Origin: Pleomorphomonas sp. T1.2MG-36
GTDB taxonomy: Bacteria; Pseudomonadota; Alphaproteobacteria; Rhizobiales; Pleomorphomonadaceae
Assembly: GCF_950100655.1 (NCBI RefSeq)
Contig: NZ_CATNLY010000051.1
Span: 248,001 to 312,000 of the forward strand
Length of the DNA stretch: 64,000 nt
Direction: 5' to 3'
Position 1 is the first letter of the stretch. Each line of letters starts with the position of its first letter. A program made the position numbers and the translations under genes. This document shows, piece by piece, positions 1-8,823 of this stretch. The notes below the pieces were generated by a model. That model worked only from the letters and a program-made list of their open reading frames with translations, had not been told where the DNA came from and ran no database searches.

Positions 1-993
1 CCTGGCGACGAGGTCGGGTCGGGGCGGCTTGACGCGGACGTCGACGTGCTCTCCGAAGTAGCTGTAGGGCCAGCCGTAGAAGCCGCCGTCCTTCACCGAG
101 GTCATGTAGTCGGGCACGAGATCGCTGCCGATCTCGTCGCGCTCGTTGACGGCGGTCCACAGCGTGGTGCCGGAGAAGGCGAGGCCGTTGGGGTTGCGGA
201 GGCCGGTGGCATAGGGGCGATGGGCGCCGGTTCGCGCATCCACCTGCCAGATCTGCGCCCGGTCCGCCTCCACGTCCATGCCGTTCTCGCCGACGTTGCT
301 GTTGGAGCCGATGCCGGCGTAGAGGAACCGGCCGTCGGGGCTGGCGACAAGGTTCTTGGTCCAGTGGTGGTTGATGGTGCCGCCGGGCAGCTCGGTCAGC
401 CGGGCGCCGGGGCTGCTAATGGCCGTGTCGCCGCGTTTGTAGGGATAGCGCATGATGGCGTCGGTGTTGGCGACGTAGAGCGTGTCGCCGACGAGAGCCA
501 TGCCATAGGGCGAGTTCAGCCCGCCGAGGAAGGCGCTGCGATACTCGGCGACGCCGTCGCCATCGGCGTCGCGCAGAAGCGTGATGCGGTTGGCGCTGGG
601 GCCGCCGGCACCGGCGCGGGCCATGACGCGCCGCATGACGAAGCCGACGAGGCCGGGGCTGTCGTCCGGCTTGGGCGGCGCGGCCGTCTCGGCCACCAGC
701 ACGTCGCCGTTGGGCAGCACCAGCACGTTGCGCGGGTGATCGAGCCCGGTGGCGAAGGCGGAGACGGCGAGGCCGGCTGCCGGCATCGGCGTCTCCCCGG
801 CCGGCCAGCCGATGGCCGGCGCGATGTTGACGGTGGGAATGGTCCGGTTGACGGGCGGAACGATCCGGGGCGCCGGGCCGATGTCGGCCGCGGGCGGCAG
901 GATGGAATGGTCGCCGCAGCCGGCCAGGACGAGCGCCAGAAGCAGCGGCAGACCCGGCGCGGCACCGCGCCTTGCAAAATCGGATACGCGCAT
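1..993 (-). CDS. PQQ-dependent sugar dehydrogenase-like lipoprotein (L-sorbosone dehydrogenase family), C-terminus missing
   Basis: The reading frame begins at the ATG whose complement lies at 991-993, after an AGGAGA ribosome site, and runs open for 331 codons through the left edge of the window, so the end of the protein is missing. Residues 1-26 form a short lipoprotein signal ending in LVLAGC, with C26 the likely lipidated cysteine. The rest reads as a six-bladed beta-propeller of the sorbosone/glucose dehydrogenase type, with segments such as [46 protein letters not shown] and [11 protein letters not shown]. Members of this family oxidise sugars or aldoses in the periplasm using PQQ, but the substrate here cannot be read from sequence. 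It is transcribed away from the AraC-type regulator at 1182. Family assignment is firm; substrate and cofactor use are inferred. Confidence 0.85.
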   Translation of the reverse strand, partial: MRVSDFARRGAAPGLPLLLALVLAGCGDHSILPPAADIGPAPRIVPPVNRTIPTVNIAPAIGWPAGETPMPAAGLAVSAFATGLDHPRNVLVLPNGDVLVAETAAPPKPDDSPGLVGFVMRRVMARAGAGGPSANRITLLRDADGDGVAEYRSAFLGGLNSPYGMALVGDTLYVANTDAIMRYPYKRGDTAISSPGARLTELPGGTINHHWTKNLVASPDGRFLYAGIGSNSNVGENGMDVEADRAQIWQVDARTGAHRPYATGLRNPNGLAFSGTTLWTAVNERDEIGSDLVPDYMTSVKDGGFYGWPYSYFGEHVDVRVKPPRPDLVAR

Positions 994-1181
994 GCCCAGG
1001 TCTCCTCTAAGGGAAACTACGCTGGGCGCATCGTGTCGGGGTGTCAAGCAGGGAAGGGACGGCCCGTCGTCCTGGCCTTTCCAAGGGAGCGGCCATGTTT
1101 CTAGCGCGTGGGCGATGCGCTATGAACCCCTTGCAACGCCGGACCTGAAGCCGGCCCCCGTTCGCAGGACCGAGTGCGCCC

Positions 1182-2291
1182 GTGATGCCGGCCATACCTC
1201 TTCCCTTCGTCGTTTCGCTGCTGCTGGTGCTGCTCCTGGCGCGGCTCGTCGCCCAGCGCGAACCGACGCTGCGTCCGGCCGTGGTGTTCGTCGGCGCCTG
1301 CGCCGCGCTGACGGTGATCGTCGGGCTGCGCTGGAGCTTCGATGCGCGGGTCTTGCGCTTCCTGCAGCCGATCGTTGCCTCGACGCTGCCGCCCATCGCC
1401 TGGGCTTGCTTCTCCGAGCTGTCGGGGGGCGGACGCGCCGGGCGGCGCTGGATGCACGCCGTTCCGGTCGGCGTCGTCGTCGCCCTCTCGGCAAGCTGGC
1501 CGCTGTGGCAGCCGCCGATCGATCTGGTGCTGGCGGCGGTGTTCTTCGGATATGGCTTTGCGTTGCTGCGGATCGGATCGGCCGGTGCCGACGGGCTGCC
1601 GGCCGCGCGCCTCTCCGACACGCCGAGGGCGCAGAGGGCCACCCTCGTCGCCGGGGCGATGCTGGTCGGGTCCGGGGCGGTCGACGTGCTGGTGGCCGGC
1701 GACTTCGGCCTCTATCAGGGCGCCCACGCCGCGACCATCGTCGGCCTGACCAACCTGTTGGCGCTGCCGCTGATCGCCTACGCGGTGGTGATCGCCGGCA
1801 GGAGCGTGGCGGCGCCGGAGGTCCTGATGCCGCTTCCGGATGGGGCTGCCGGGGCCGCCGAGATCGCGGCTCCAGGCCCGCCGCAACCGGAGACCCGGAC
1901 GTCCGATGACGCCGAGATCGTCGCCGCCGTCGACGCCCTGATGCGGACGAAGCGCCTCTACCGCGATCCCGACCTCAGCCTCGATCGGCTGGCCCGCCGC
2001 GCCGGCATTCCGGCGCGCCAGATCTCTACGGCGATCAACCGCGTCTTCGGCCGCAACGTGTCGCAGGTGCTCAACGAGTATCGCATCGAGGAGGCCAAGC
2101 GGCTGCTGGCCTCGTCCGACTTGCCGGTGACCGCCATCCTGTTCGACGTCGGTTTCCAGACCAAGTCGAACTTCAATCGCGAGTTCCTGCGCGTAACGGG
2201 CATGACCCCGAGCGACTACCGCCGGTCGGGCGCGCGGCCGTCCGCCGACGGGCCTAGCGCGGTGGAAGCGCCTTCGCCAGAAACGCGGTGA
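1182..2291 (+). CDS. Membrane-anchored AraC-family transcriptional regulator
   Basis: This 369-residue protein has two parts. Roughly residues 1-210 are hydrophobic and look like six or seven membrane helices (for example LPFVVSLLLVLLLARLV and LIAYAVVIAG). Residues about 245-350 form a C-terminal AraC/XylS double helix-turn-helix, with the recognisable second-helix region ILFDVGFQTKSNFNREFLRVTGMTPSDYR. Such membrane-linked AraC regulators sense a signal at the membrane and act on DNA from there. The start is GTG at 1182; the ATG at 1185 is equally possible. It lies head-to-head with the dehydrogenase-like lipoprotein, which may be its target (inference). Its last 38 bases overlap the 3' end of the convergent hydrolase gene. 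Confidence 0.85.
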   Translation: MMPAIPLPFVVSLLLVLLLARLVAQREPTLRPAVVFVGACAALTVIVGLRWSFDARVLRFLQPIVASTLPPIAWACFSELSGGGRAGRRWMHAVPVGVVVALSASWPLWQPPIDLVLAAVFFGYGFALLRIGSAGADGLPAARLSDTPRAQRATLVAGAMLVGSGAVDVLVAGDFGLYQGAHAATIVGLTNLLALPLIAYAVVIAGRSVAAPEVLMPLPDGAAGAAEIAAPGPPQPETRTSDDAEIVAAVDALMRTKRLYRDPDLSLDRLARRAGIPARQISTAINRVFGRNVSQVLNEYRIEEAKRLLASSDLPVTAILFDVGFQTKSNFNREFLRVTGMTPSDYRRSGARPSADGPSAVEAPSPETR

Positions 2292-3291
2292 CCCTGTCGG
2301 CGACCTCTCGGTGAAGCGCCTGCCGGCTCCGCGCCCCGCCGTCGCGGCAGACGATGCCGTCGCCCGGTGTCTCCGCCTCGATCAAGTCGGCCGCCCCCGG
2401 CTTGCAGATCTGCATGAAGCTGAAATGCATGGCGTCGGGTATCTCGACATAGGTGGAGGTCGCCTTCGGCAGGTGGGCGGCGAGATAGCCGGACTCGAGC
2501 CGGGCGGGCAGGTCGCCGATATCGACGCCCGCGCCGATGACCAGCGCCGGCACCGGATAGGCGGCAAGGCTGTCGGGCGTGAAGCCACGGGCAAGCCCGA
2601 GGTCAAGCGACACGATGGCGCCGACCCGGGCATCGCGCAGGTCCGCTTGCAGCATGGGTTCCGCGCCCGGTTCGAGCCCCAGCTCGGCGGCGAGGCCGCA
2701 GGTTCGCGGGTTCGGCTGGCTCACGCAGTCGCTTGCGAAGCGATCCGCGTCAAAGCGCGCGCCGCCGAGGGCGGCCACCGTACATCCGCCGAGGGAGTGG
2801 CCGATGGCGGCGATGCGCCGGGCGTCGATCGCGCCCGCCAGCGAGGGAGCTTCGGTCAGCGCGTCGATCACGCGGCCAAGGTCGCGCGGGCGCTGCCAGA
2901 GCCGGGCCGCCTGGCGCGGCGACCGGTCGAAGGTGGTGGTTCCCGGATGATCGGGCGCGGCGACGACGTAGCCGTTCTGGACCAGTTCCCCGGCCAGCCA
3001 GTTGAGGTTCCGCCAGCTGCCGCCGTAGCCGTGGGAGAGGACGACGAGCGGGTGCGTTTCGCCGGTCGGCTTGGCGTCCGTGATCGCGAGCAGGCCGACG
3101 AAGGCGAGGTTGGCGCCGACCTCCGCGACCGGGCCGGTGTCGCCGGTCGGATACCAGATGCTGACGTGGAGCGGACGGTCGCCGTGGGCATCGGCCAGTT
3201 CGGTCTGCCGGAAGCCGATGGAGTCGGCGGCTTGGGCGGCCGGCATGGCAAGGGCGGCGAGCAGGACGGCGTAGGGGATGGGGTTCGGCAT
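2254..3291 (-). CDS. Secreted alpha/beta hydrolase (dienelactone hydrolase / PAF-acetylhydrolase-like)
   Basis: The protein is 345 residues from the ATG at 3291, which has GGAGA at good spacing; an upstream in-frame TTG at 3306 lacks a site. The first about 22 residues (ending MPAAQAAD) are a Sec signal peptide, so it acts in the periplasm or outside. The alpha/beta-hydrolase core shows LVVLSHGYGGSWRN (oxyanion region) and the nucleophile elbow IGHSLGG, followed by a C-terminal IPDAMHFSF that supplies the likely catalytic histidine. This arrangement matches the predicted dienelactone hydrolase family related to platelet-activating-factor acetylhydrolase. The natural ester or lactone substrate is not evident. 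It overlaps the convergent AraC-type gene by 38 bases and stands apart from the gpx gene upstream. Confidence 0.85.
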   Translation of the reverse strand: MPNPIPYAVLLAALAMPAAQAADSIGFRQTELADAHGDRPLHVSIWYPTGDTGPVAEVGANLAFVGLLAITDAKPTGETHPLVVLSHGYGGSWRNLNWLAGELVQNGYVVAAPDHPGTTTFDRSPRQAARLWQRPRDLGRVIDALTEAPSLAGAIDARRIAAIGHSLGGCTVAALGGARFDADRFASDCVSQPNPRTCGLAAELGLEPGAEPMLQADLRDARVGAIVSLDLGLARGFTPDSLAAYPVPALVIGAGVDIGDLPARLESGYLAAHLPKATSTYVEIPDAMHFSFMQICKPGAADLIEAETPGDGIVCRDGGARSRQALHREVADRVTAFLAKALPPR

Positions 3292-3442
3292 GGACGTCTC
3301 CGGCAAGGTGGGGCGGCTGTTCCTTGCCGTGCATCCACCGCCATGGAGACCTGAAACGCGATCGAGGACGTGCCGGTCGGCGCTTTCTCGCGGTTGGCGA
3401 CCCGCCCCGGCGCTGAGCCGAGGCGGAACGCCGGGGTCGATG

Positions 3443-3988
3443 TCAGAGCGCCTTTTCGATCGCCGCGACGATGATGTCGGCGTCGGGGGCGGTGTCGGGC
3501 GAGAAGCGGTCGATGACTTTGCCGTCGCGGCCGATCAGGAACTTCTCGAAGTTCCACAGCACTTCCGGCGCCTCGGTGGGCGTGATGCCGTGGCCGCGCA
3601 GCGCGGCGCGGAAGTCGGTGCCCGGCAGCGTGCGCGCCTCGGGCTTCTCGGCGATCAGCGTCTTGTAGAGCGGGTGCTTGTCCGGGCCGGTGACGGCGAT
3701 CTTGGCGAACATCGGGAAGTCGACGCCGAAGGTGGTCGAGCAGAAGGTGGCGATTTCCTCGTTGCTGCCCGGCTCCTGCCCGGCGAAGTCGTTGGCCGGG
3801 AAGCCCAGCACCTCGAAGCCGCGATCCTTGAAGCGCTGGTAGAGGTTGACGAGCACTTCGTACTGGGGCGTCAGGCCGCACTTGGAGGCGGTGTTGACGA
3901 CAAGCAGCACCTTGCCGAGCCAGGGCTTCAGCGTGGTGGGCACGCCGTCGAGCGTGGCAAGCGGCGTATCGAACAGGGTCGTGGTCAT
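3443..3988 (-). CDS. Glutathione peroxidase (cysteine type)
   Basis: This 181-residue protein reduces hydrogen peroxide and organic hydroperoxides in the cytoplasm using glutathione or thioredoxin. The family hallmarks are all visible: VNTASKCGLTPQY with peroxidatic C37, GFPANDFAGQEPG with Q71, and the WNFEKF block with W145 and N146. The active-site residue is a normal cysteine codon, not an in-frame TGA, so this is not a selenoprotein. C83 could be the resolving cysteine. The start is the ATG at 3988 because AAGGA sits about eight bases before it; the in-frame GTG at 3994 is too close to that site. The upstream membrane-protein gene ends 19 bases away on the same strand, so the two are probably co-transcribed. 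Confidence 0.95.
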   Translation of the reverse strand: MTTTLFDTPLATLDGVPTTLKPWLGKVLLVVNTASKCGLTPQYEVLVNLYQRFKDRGFEVLGFPANDFAGQEPGSNEEIATFCSTTFGVDFPMFAKIAVTGPDKHPLYKTLIAEKPEARTLPGTDFRAALRGHGITPTEAPEVLWNFEKFLIGRDGKVIDRFSPDTAPDADIIVAAIEKAL

Positions 3989-4007
3989 TTGCACTATCCT
4001 TGGCGGT

Positions 4008-4388
4008 TCAGAAGGGTTTGACGGTCATCAGGCCATAGATGGCGATCAGCGTGACGATCTGGATGATCAGCGCGGTGGCGAGCCTGCCGCTGGCGCCGGC
4101 GGCCAGCGCCTTGCGGCCGCGCACGCCGGCGACGCCGTGCAGCGCCACGGCGACAAGGCCGAGCCAGGGGAAGACGAAGGTCAGCCAGTTGCCCATCCAG
4201 AGGACGACGAGGCCGGTGACGCCGGAGAGGCCCGTGGTGGCCATGGCGGCGATGTAGGTGGGACGCCACAGGCGTGGCGCGGCCTGCCCGCGCAGCGTCG
4301 GAATGAGGGCGAGAAGCGCCCAGACGACGGTGGCAAGGCAGCCGAGCATGGCAAATCCGCGATGGGCTTCGTAGAATGCAGTGTACAT
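4008..4388 (-). CDS. Small four-helix membrane protein, function unknown
   Basis: A 126-residue protein with four predicted membrane segments: GFAMLGCLATVVWALLALI, YIAAMATTGLSGVTGLVVL, WLTFVFPWLGLVAVALHGV and ATALIIQIVTLIAIYGL. There is no signal peptide or recognisable catalytic motif, and I do not assign a family. The start at 4388 is preceded by GGGAG; the open frame extends upstream to 4544, but that extension is arginine-rich and non-hydrophobic and is probably not translated. It lies 19 bases upstream of glutathione peroxidase on the same strand, so a shared transcript and a role linked to oxidative or membrane stress are possible (inference). Confidence 0.7.
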   Translation of the reverse strand: MYTAFYEAHRGFAMLGCLATVVWALLALIPTLRGQAAPRLWRPTYIAAMATTGLSGVTGLVVLWMGNWLTFVFPWLGLVAVALHGVAGVRGRKALAAGASGRLATALIIQIVTLIAIYGLMTVKPF

Positions 4389-4688
4389 CGGGGCTCCCGA
4401 ACGATGCTTGCGCGCAAACCCCTCGGATTCGTCGCGCGCCGATAGTGGTATTATCTGTTCAGGATGCCGTCGTCTTCGCAAGATGCCGTGAGCGGAATGG
4501 GCGGGCGTGAGGCGCCCGGCGGTGGAACAATGTGTTGATCCCATGCCTTTTCAACGCGTGCGGCGTCGCGCCGGCGGCCCTCCCGTGCGAAGGCTATCCG
4601 CAAAGGGGATGCCGCGCCCTCGGCAGCCGACGCCCGTCGTCCGGGGCTGCCGTGGCGCTCGCGTGGCGCCGTTCTGGATAGGTTGGAC
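4389..4688. other. Divergent intergenic region
   Basis: About 300 bases separate the membrane-protein/gpx pair from the mannitol dehydrogenase gene. An AT-richer patch at 4443-4462 (GTGGTATTATCTGTTCAGG) is the best place for a promoter, but I see no convincing operator, repeat or small gene. Short open frames on both strands here have GC-rich, low-complexity translations and are not supported. Confidence 0.4.
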
Positions 4689-6158
4689 ATGATCAAGCTC
4701 TCGAATGCCAATTTGGCCGCCCTGCCGGCCGACGTCGCCCGCCCCGCCTATGACCGAAGCAAGGTGACGGTCGGCATCGTCCACTTCGGCGTCGGCGGCT
4801 TTCACCGCGCCCATCAGGCCATGTATCTCGATCGGCTGATGAACGACGGCGAGGCGCTCGACTGGGGCATCTGCGGCGTCGGCGTCATGCCGTCCGACCG
4901 GCGCATGCGCGACGCCCTCACGTCGCAGGATGGCCTCTACACGCTGATGGTGAAGCCGGCGAGCGGCCACTATGAAGCGGCCGTCATCGGCTCCATCGTC
5001 GACTTTCTCTATGCGCCCGACGACCCCGAGGCCGTTCTCGAGATGATGGCGGCGCCGTCGACCCGCATCGTGTCGCTGACGATCACCGAGGGCGGCTACA
5101 ACTTCCATCAGGTGACCGGCGAATTCGATCTCGGCAATGCCGACGTGGCGCACGATCTTGCCGCCGGCGCCGTGCCGAAGACGGTGTTCGGTCTGGTCGC
5201 CGAGGCGGTGCGCCGCCGCAGGGCGCGGGGCATCGCGCCCTTCACGGTGATGAGCTGCGACAACATCCAGAGCAACGGCGACGTGGCGAGGAAGATGTTC
5301 TGCGCCTTTGCCTACGCTAGGGATGCCGAACTCGGCGCCTTCATGGAGAGCCGCGTCGCCTTCCCCAACGCCATGGTCGATCGCATCACGCCGGTCACCA
5401 CCGGCGACGACATCGCCGAAGTGGCCGGACGTTTCGGCATCGACGACGCCTGGCCCGTGGTGTGCGAGCCGTTCGCCCAATGGGTGATCGAGGACCATTT
5501 CCCGCTTGGCCGGCCCGCCTATGAAAAGGTCGGCGCGCAGATGGTGGCCGATGTGGTGCCCTACGAGCTGATGAAGCTGCGCCTGCTCAACGCCAGCCAT
5601 CAAGCGCTCGCCTATCTCGGCTATCTGGCCGGCTACCGCTATGCGCACGAGGCGGCCGGCGATCCGCTGTTCGCCGAGTTCCTGCTCAACTACATGACGC
5701 TGGAGGCGACGCCGACGCTGTTGCCCGTCCCCGGCGTCGATCTCGATGCCTATCGCCGGACGCTGATCGAGCGCTTCTCCAATCCGGAGGTGCGCGACAC
5801 GCTGGCCCGCCTCTGCGCCGAGAGTTCCGACCGCATTCCGAAGTTCCTGTTGCCGGTGGTGCATGCCCAGCTCAGATCGGGCGGCGATGTTTCCCGCTCG
5901 GCGGCGGTGGTGGCGAGCTGGGCTCGCTATGCCGAGGGCATCGACGAGCAGGGGCAGCCCATCGAGGTGGTGGACCGGCTGAAAGACAAGCTGATGGCGA
6001 CCGCCTCGGGCAATCGCGCCAACCCCACGGCGTTCATCGAGAACCGCGAGCTGTTCGGCGATCTCGCCGACGACGCCCGCTTCGTCGCCGCCTATCGCGA
6101 GGCCCTTGCCTCGCTGCACGCGGTCGGCGCCTTGGAGACGGTTCGTCGCTATCGCTGA
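4689..6158 (+). CDS. mtlK: Mannitol 2-dehydrogenase (long-chain polyol dehydrogenase)
   Basis: A 489-residue NAD-dependent enzyme that oxidises D-mannitol, and often D-arabinitol or D-sorbitol, to the ketose in the cytoplasm. The N-terminal Rossmann-type motif reads GIVHFGVGGFHRAHQA. VSLTITEGGY and VMSCDN are family blocks, and the catalytic signature K-x4-N-x2-H is present in MKLRLLNASHQ (about K296, N301, H304). Sequence and length resemble the Pseudomonas mannitol 2-dehydrogenase closely. The related fructuronate reductase (UxuB) and arabinitol dehydrogenase are the alternatives. I chose the ATG at 4689, with AGG six bases before it, over the TTG at 4683. No polyol transporter or kinase lies next to it; the next gene is dnaG, 95 bases downstream. 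Confidence 0.9.
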   Translation: MIKLSNANLAALPADVARPAYDRSKVTVGIVHFGVGGFHRAHQAMYLDRLMNDGEALDWGICGVGVMPSDRRMRDALTSQDGLYTLMVKPASGHYEAAVIGSIVDFLYAPDDPEAVLEMMAAPSTRIVSLTITEGGYNFHQVTGEFDLGNADVAHDLAAGAVPKTVFGLVAEAVRRRRARGIAPFTVMSCDNIQSNGDVARKMFCAFAYARDAELGAFMESRVAFPNAMVDRITPVTTGDDIAEVAGRFGIDDAWPVVCEPFAQWVIEDHFPLGRPAYEKVGAQMVADVVPYELMKLRLLNASHQALAYLGYLAGYRYAHEAAGDPLFAEFLLNYMTLEATPTLLPVPGVDLDAYRRTLIERFSNPEVRDTLARLCAESSDRIPKFLLPVVHAQLRSGGDVSRSAAVVASWARYAEGIDEQGQPIEVVDRLKDKLMATASGNRANPTAFIENRELFGDLADDARFVAAYREALASLHAVGALETVRRYR

Positions 6159-6253
6159 CGCCCGTGCCGGCACAGCCCGTCGCCCTGTGATGAGCGGTGA
6201 CAGGCTGTGCCGAGCCTTTGCAATGGGCCCATGCCAATGCGTATATGGCGGCC

Positions 6254-8260
6254 ATGCGCTTTGAACCGTCTCTTCTCGACCAGATCCGGGCCCGGCTGCC
6301 GATCAGCCAGGTGGTGGGGCGGCGCGTCACCTATGACAAGCGCAAGAGCCAGCCGGCGCGCGGCGATTTCTGGGCCTGCTGCCCGTTTCATAAAGAGAAG
6401 ACGTCGTCCTTCCACTGCGACGACCGGCGCGGCATCTACCATTGCTTCGGCTGCGGGGCGACGGGCGATCACTTCAAGTTCCTGACCGAGACGGAAGGGC
6501 TGACCTTCCCGGAGGCCGTCGAGCGGCTGGCCGAGGAGGCCGGCGTGCCGCTGCCCAAGGCCGACCCGCGCGACCGCGAGCGCGAGGCGGTGCGCGTCGA
6601 CCTTGCCGGCGCCTGCGAGATCGCCGCCAAGTTCTTCGAGCAGAAGCTGCGCTCGCCGGAGGGCAAGCCGGCGCGCGACTACATGCTGAGGCGCGGCATT
6701 CTGGAGAAGACCTCCATCGAGTTCCGCTTCGGCTACGCGCCCGATGAGCGCGACGCCTTGAAGCGCCACCTGATCCAGAACGACGTCAAGGAGGAGACCG
6801 GCATCGCCGCCGGCCTGTTGATCAAGCCCGAGGACGGACGCGCCTCCTACGACCGCTTCCGTGGCCGGCTGATGATCCCCATCCACGACGAGCGTGGCCG
6901 CGTCGTCGCCTTCGGCGGCCGCACGCTCGACCCGGAGGGGCAGCCGAAATACCTCAATTCGCCGGAGACGCCGCTGTTCCACAAGGGGACGATGCTGTTC
7001 AACGTCCACCGGGCGCGCGAGGCGGCGCACAAGTCCGGCACGATCATCGTCACCGAAGGCTACATGGACGCCATCTCGGTCTATCAGGCCGGCATCCGCA
7101 ACGTCACCGCCGCCCTGGGCACCGCCTTCACCGAGGATCATATCGCCCGTCTCTGGCGCTTCGCCGCCGAGCCGGTGATCTGCTTCGATGGCGACAAGGC
7201 CGGCGTCTCCGCTGCCCATCGGGCGATCGATCGCATCCTGCCGGCGCTCCGCAGCGGCTACTCGTTCAACTTCTGCTTCCTGCCGGGCGGCCAGGACCCC
7301 GACGACATCGTGCGGGCCGGCGGCGCTGACGCCTTCCTCGCCGAGGTGGCCAAGGCCCGGCCGCTTTCGGAAGTGCTGTGGGACCGCGAGGCGGCCGACG
7401 CCCGCGTCGACACGCCCGAGCGCAAGGCGGCGCTGGAGGCGCGCATCGACGAGCTGGTCCGCCAGATCAAGGACGACCGGGTGGCGCGGCGTTACCGCCT
7501 CGCCCTGCGCGTCAACATGTCCGAGCTGTTCTGGAGCCACGACCGGAAGGGGCGTGGCGAGGGGCGCGGAGAGTACAGGGGCGAAGGGCGCGGCGAGGGC
7601 AGGGGCGAGTTTCGCGGGGGCGAACGGCGCGAGAAGCAAGGTCTTGCCGTCGAGGCCGAACTCAAGCAGCCGAACGAGCCGGATCTTGCCAACATCGAGC
7701 GGGTGCTGCTCGGCCTCGCCGTCGAATATCCCGACCTCTACGAGGCCAACATGGAGCGGCTCGCCCGGCTGGACTTCCACGTGGCGGCGCTGGAGGATTT
7801 CAAGCGGGCGCTCTACCGCATCGCCGTCGATTTCGACGCCGACTCCGTCAGCGATTTCTACGAAGGCCTCGATGCCCGCTTCTATTTCGTGCTCAACGAG
7901 GTGCACGGCGACGAGATGAAACGCGAGGACGGTGTCAGCATCGGCCGTGGCCACAAGCTGCGCGAACGGCTGCCGATCCTGCGCTTCCACCCGCCGGAGA
8001 GCTTCGTCGAGACCTGCCTCGACCTTCTCATCGAGCGGCTGTGTCTCCGGGCGCTCTCCGCCGACATCGAACGCGACATGAAGACGGTGACGGCCGACAC
8101 CGACGAGAGCTTCGCCGCCTACATCTACGAGCTGACGCGCGACCTCAACCGCCGCCGCGAGGAGCTGTTCCGCCGCGAACAGGAACTGGCCGAGGAAGCC
8201 AAGGCCATCCGCGACGCGACCACCGGCGGCGGCTCATCGCAATCCGCCCTGTGGAAGTGA
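6254..8260 (+). CDS. dnaG: DNA primase DnaG
   Basis: This 668-residue protein makes RNA primers at the replication fork and contacts the DnaB helicase. In order: the CHC2 zinc domain with C43, H46, C64 and C67 (CCPFHKEKTSSF ... YHCFGCGATGD), the RNA-polymerase catalytic core, the TOPRIM motif TEGYMD with E268 and the acidic pair FDGDK (D312, D314), and a C-terminal helicase-binding region. Between core and C-terminal region, about residues 430-465, lies a Gly-Arg-Glu-rich stretch (repeats of GRGE and YRGE) that I do not expect in DnaG. The start is weakly defined: ATG at 6254 gives the usual MRFEPSLLDQIRARLPI beginning, and ATG at 6245 is also in frame. No strong ribosome site is seen. rpoD follows downstream, the usual alphaproteobacterial order. 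Confidence 0.97.
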   Translation: MRFEPSLLDQIRARLPISQVVGRRVTYDKRKSQPARGDFWACCPFHKEKTSSFHCDDRRGIYHCFGCGATGDHFKFLTETEGLTFPEAVERLAEEAGVPLPKADPRDREREAVRVDLAGACEIAAKFFEQKLRSPEGKPARDYMLRRGILEKTSIEFRFGYAPDERDALKRHLIQNDVKEETGIAAGLLIKPEDGRASYDRFRGRLMIPIHDERGRVVAFGGRTLDPEGQPKYLNSPETPLFHKGTMLFNVHRAREAAHKSGTIIVTEGYMDAISVYQAGIRNVTAALGTAFTEDHIARLWRFAAEPVICFDGDKAGVSAAHRAIDRILPALRSGYSFNFCFLPGGQDPDDIVRAGGADAFLAEVAKARPLSEVLWDREAADARVDTPERKAALEARIDELVRQIKDDRVARRYRLALRVNMSELFWSHDRKGRGEGRGEYRGEGRGEGRGEFRGGERREKQGLAVEAELKQPNEPDLANIERVLLGLAVEYPDLYEANMERLARLDFHVAALEDFKRALYRIAVDFDADSVSDFYEGLDARFYFVLNEVHGDEMKREDGVSIGRGHKLRERLPILRFHPPESFVETCLDLLIERLCLRALSADIERDMKTVTADTDESFAAYIYELTRDLNRRREELFRREQELAEEAKAIRDATTGGGSSQSALWK

Positions 8261-8436
8261 CCGAAATTCTACTGGGGCGGGCATCCCTGGGCATCCGCTT
8301 GGCCCGAAAAGTCTGCAACTTTTCGGGCGGATGCCCTTGGCTTAGAGCTCTGCGCTTCCGGTGCTCACGAACCTTAAGTTCGCTCCGCTCCGGTTCTCGA
8401 ACTCGTCGCCATCTGCCGCACCCCAGCGAATTTCGG
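8261..8436. repeat. Dispersed palindromic repeat, family A, copy 1
   Basis: The ends are imperfect inverted repeats: CCGAAATTCTACTGGGGCGG on the left matches the complement of the right end (CCGAAATTCGCTGGGGTGCG). A second copy at 60521-60752 shares the ends plus the internal blocks GCGCTTCCGGTGCTCACG and CCGCTCCGCTCCGGTTCTCG. Inside, 8291-8334 can fold into a long hairpin (GCATCCGC ... CCCGAAAAGT / ACTTTTCGGGCGGATGC). It begins directly after the dnaG stop codon, so it may also end dnaG transcription. It codes for nothing I can support. Confidence 0.75.
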
Positions 8437-8486
8437 GCGATGCGCCCTTTGACTATGGCGACCTATATGGGCCGATCGCTCTATCC

Positions 8487-8680
8487 TGCCCGAGGTCCTC
8501 GCCTTCGCAAGGATGACAGCATTATATATAGGGATGACAATCGGTTAGGTGGGAGCTCTTTCATCGCGCTGTCATTTGCGACGCGTGCCGCTCATGCGGC
8601 ATCAAGCTGTATGGCGCACACTCCAGCTGTTTCCCCTTTCTATCAAGTTGTCATCCTTGCGAAGGCGAGGACCTCAGGCC
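8487..8680. repeat. Dispersed palindromic repeat, family B, copy 1
   Basis: About 190 bases bounded by inverted ends: GAGGTCCTCGCCTTCGCAAG GATGAC on the left and GTCATCCTTGCGAAGGCGAG GACCTC on the right. The interior closely matches, in reverse orientation, the interior of the element at 45391-45617, including the block ATGACAATCGGTTAG and the CAGCTGTTTCCCCTTTCTATCAAG block. A third, shorter relative lies at 60014-60109. The arrangement is MITE- or REP-like, with no open frame of its own. Confidence 0.8.
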
Positions 8681-8823
8681 GGAAGGGGTGCAACGCTGAT
8701 ATAGCGCGCCCATGGATGCAGCGCGCAAAGATAGCGACGCAAGAAAGGCGGATCAGGCAGAAAGAGGCACGGGGTGTATATCGGGCTTCGGCAAGGGCGC
8801 GCCAATCCCTGCGCCCCGCCACC

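Noticed and set aside
3443..3988. Glutathione peroxidase as a selenoprotein
   Set aside because: The active-site codon is TGC for cysteine; no in-frame TGA or selenocysteine element is seen.
4451..4711. 86-codon minus-strand frame upstream of the mannitol dehydrogenase
   Set aside because: Arginine-rich translation without ribosome site, overlapping the start of a real gene.
7549..7652. Repeated GGCGAGGG-type DNA in dnaG as a possible CRISPR or VNTR array
   Set aside because: The repeats are in frame and encode GRGE units. There are no spacers and no cas genes.
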